A stretch of DNA of 7,611 nt from Emcibacter sp. (GTDB lineage Bacteria; Pseudomonadota; Alphaproteobacteria; Sphingomonadales; Emcibacteraceae). The DNA lies in NCBI GenBank assembly GCA_027019205.1, contig JALUWZ010000154.1:1-7611 (forward strand), in the 5' to 3' direction. The position numbers were made by a program, and so were the translations under genes. The number at the start of each line of letters is the position of its first letter. Within the stretch, counting starts at the first letter, position 1. The notes beneath the pieces were generated by a model. The model was given only the letters and a program-made list of their open reading frames with translations, searched no databases and was not told where the DNA came from. Below, piece after piece: positions 6,814 through 7,611 of the stretch.

Positions 6814-7610
6814 CTGTCCAGTCTGCCCCGTAAGCTTTCAATCAGGCGGTTTTCAATCGTCCGCTGGCAATAGGCCGACAGCTCCTTGCGGGTCTTGAAA
6901 AGATTGCGCGAAACCGGTTCATGGAAATGAACCTCCACATCCACTTTCAACAGACTTAAGACCGCTTTCAAATGTGGTCCCATTTCCATATCGCCATACC
7001 AGGCGACCGAAGGCCGGTTGGACCGGATAGCCGGCATATTATTGATCCGTTTATAAACGATTGTCACCGGCTGCACCATCAATTCCTCCATGCGGCCCTG
7101 TCCATCAGGCTGTAAATGCATGGCATCCTCCGTCACGCCGAACAAGGAGCTTTTAAACGGCATCACCCTGCCCCCGTCAGAGGTGGTCCCTTCGGGAAAC
7201 AGAATAAGGTTATCGCCGCCATTCATCCTGTCCTGCATTTCCTTGCGTTGTTCAACCACGTCCGTGCGCCGTTCCCGGTCGATGAATATCGTCCGCTGCA
7301 GGGAAGACAGATAGCCCAGCACCGGCCAGTCTATCATATCCTTCTTGGCGATAAAACATCCCCTAATGATATGGCCCAGCACAATGATGTCTATCCACGA
7401 AACATGGTTGCAGACATAAAGCGTCGGCGGCCCCTCAAGCGGTGCGCCAAAGGTCTTTACCTTGATATTCAGGGCATGGCACAGTGAACGATGCACCAGA
7501 TGCGGCCAGGCCTTGTAGCCCGGAAATTTAAGCTTTTTAAATATGATCGTCGGCGGCAGCAACAGGGCAAAAAACACAAGCGCCTTGGCTATTCTGTAAT
7601 ATTCTCTCAT
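6810..7610 (-). CDS. plsC: PlsC-family 1-acyl-sn-glycerol-3-phosphate acyltransferase
   Basis: Membrane-associated acyltransferase expected to convert lysophosphatidic acid to phosphatidic acid with an acyl-ACP or acyl-CoA donor. The 266 residues start with a hydrophobic segment (about 8-24). The four family motifs are present in order: catalytic HX4D as NHVSWID (68-74, H69 and D74), FIDRERR (109-115), FPEGTTSDG (138-146) and VQPVTIVYK (179-187). The ATG at 7608-7610 touches the window edge, so its ribosome-binding site is unseen and a start farther upstream cannot be excluded. It is coupled to miaB by an ATGA overlap at 6810-6813. In rhizobia a related acyltransferase at this position is OlsA, the lyso-ornithine-lipid O-acyltransferase (recalled, not searched); motifs alone cannot separate OlsA from PlsC, so the substrate is less certain than the family. 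Confidence 0.88.
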   Translation of the reverse strand: MREYYRIAKALVFFALLLPPTIIFKKLKFPGYKAWPHLVHRSLCHALNIKVKTFGAPLEGPPTLYVCNHVSWIDIIVLGHIIRGCFIAKKDMIDWPVLGYLSSLQRTIFIDRERRTDVVEQRKEMQDRMNGGDNLILFPEGTTSDGGRVMPFKSSLFGVTEDAMHLQPDGQGRMEELMVQPVTIVYKRINNMPAIRSNRPSVAWYGDMEMGPHLKAVLSLLKVDVEVHFHEPVSRNLFKTRKELSAYCQRTIENRLIESLRGRLDR

Positions 7611-7611
7611 C

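Noticed and set aside
5557..6873. 438-codon plus-strand open frame opposite miaB
   Set aside because: It mirrors miaB, whose motifs and cluster cysteines are all intact on the minus strand. The plus-strand translation has no recognisable domain and also runs into the plsC end, so it is a shadow frame despite its length.
1..7611. Mobile element, defence island, CRISPR array, tRNA/rRNA or riboswitch
   Set aside because: I read both strands for repeats, transposase or integrase motifs, spaced direct repeats and tRNA-like cloverleafs and saw none; nearly all bases are accounted for by housekeeping genes on one strand.

Overview
This window looks like a chromosomal housekeeping segment of an alphaproteobacterium. 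The gene order (acyltransferase, miaB, phoH/ybeZ, ybeY, corC/ybeX, lnt, then a small XRE-type regulator) is the arrangement I know from Rhizobiales and related alphaproteobacteria. The protein sequences fit that group, and base composition is moderate (low-to-mid 50s % GC by eye). I cannot name a genus. I see no phage, transposon, CRISPR, toxin-antitoxin or secretion-system features, and no RNA genes.

Layout: all eight genes lie on the minus strand, so transcription runs from right to left. From the right edge: plsC-type acyltransferase (6810-7610), miaB (5446-6813), phoH/ybeZ (4469-5449), ybeY (3937-4491), corC/ybeX (2951-3901), lnt (1353-2954), an XRE helix-turn-helix regulator (846-1271) and a class 2 dihydroorotate dehydrogenase, pyrD (1-791), whose 3' end is cut off by the window. 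Packing is very tight. plsC/miaB, miaB/phoH and corC/lnt each share a 4-base ATGA stop/start overlap, phoH and ybeY overlap by up to 23 bases, and ybeY and corC are 35 bases apart. Only two other gaps exist: 81 bases between lnt and the regulator and 54 bases between the regulator and pyrD. No stretch over 300 bases lacks a gene.

Functionally the operon joins membrane-lipid and lipoprotein work (PlsC, Lnt) to translation and RNA quality control (MiaB modifies tRNA; YbeY and its partner PhoH/YbeZ act in rRNA maturation; CorC/YbeX is tied to Mg2+/Co2+ and, more recently, ribosome metabolism). The AT-rich gap after lnt holds a plausible sigma-70-like promoter that would let the regulator and pyrD be expressed apart from the long operon.

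There is no clear new system here. The points most worth following are the uncharacterised but positionally conserved XRE regulator, its pairing with pyrD where I would expect metK from rhizobial genomes, a near-perfect 17-base palindrome between those two genes, and the promoter candidate that starts inside lnt.
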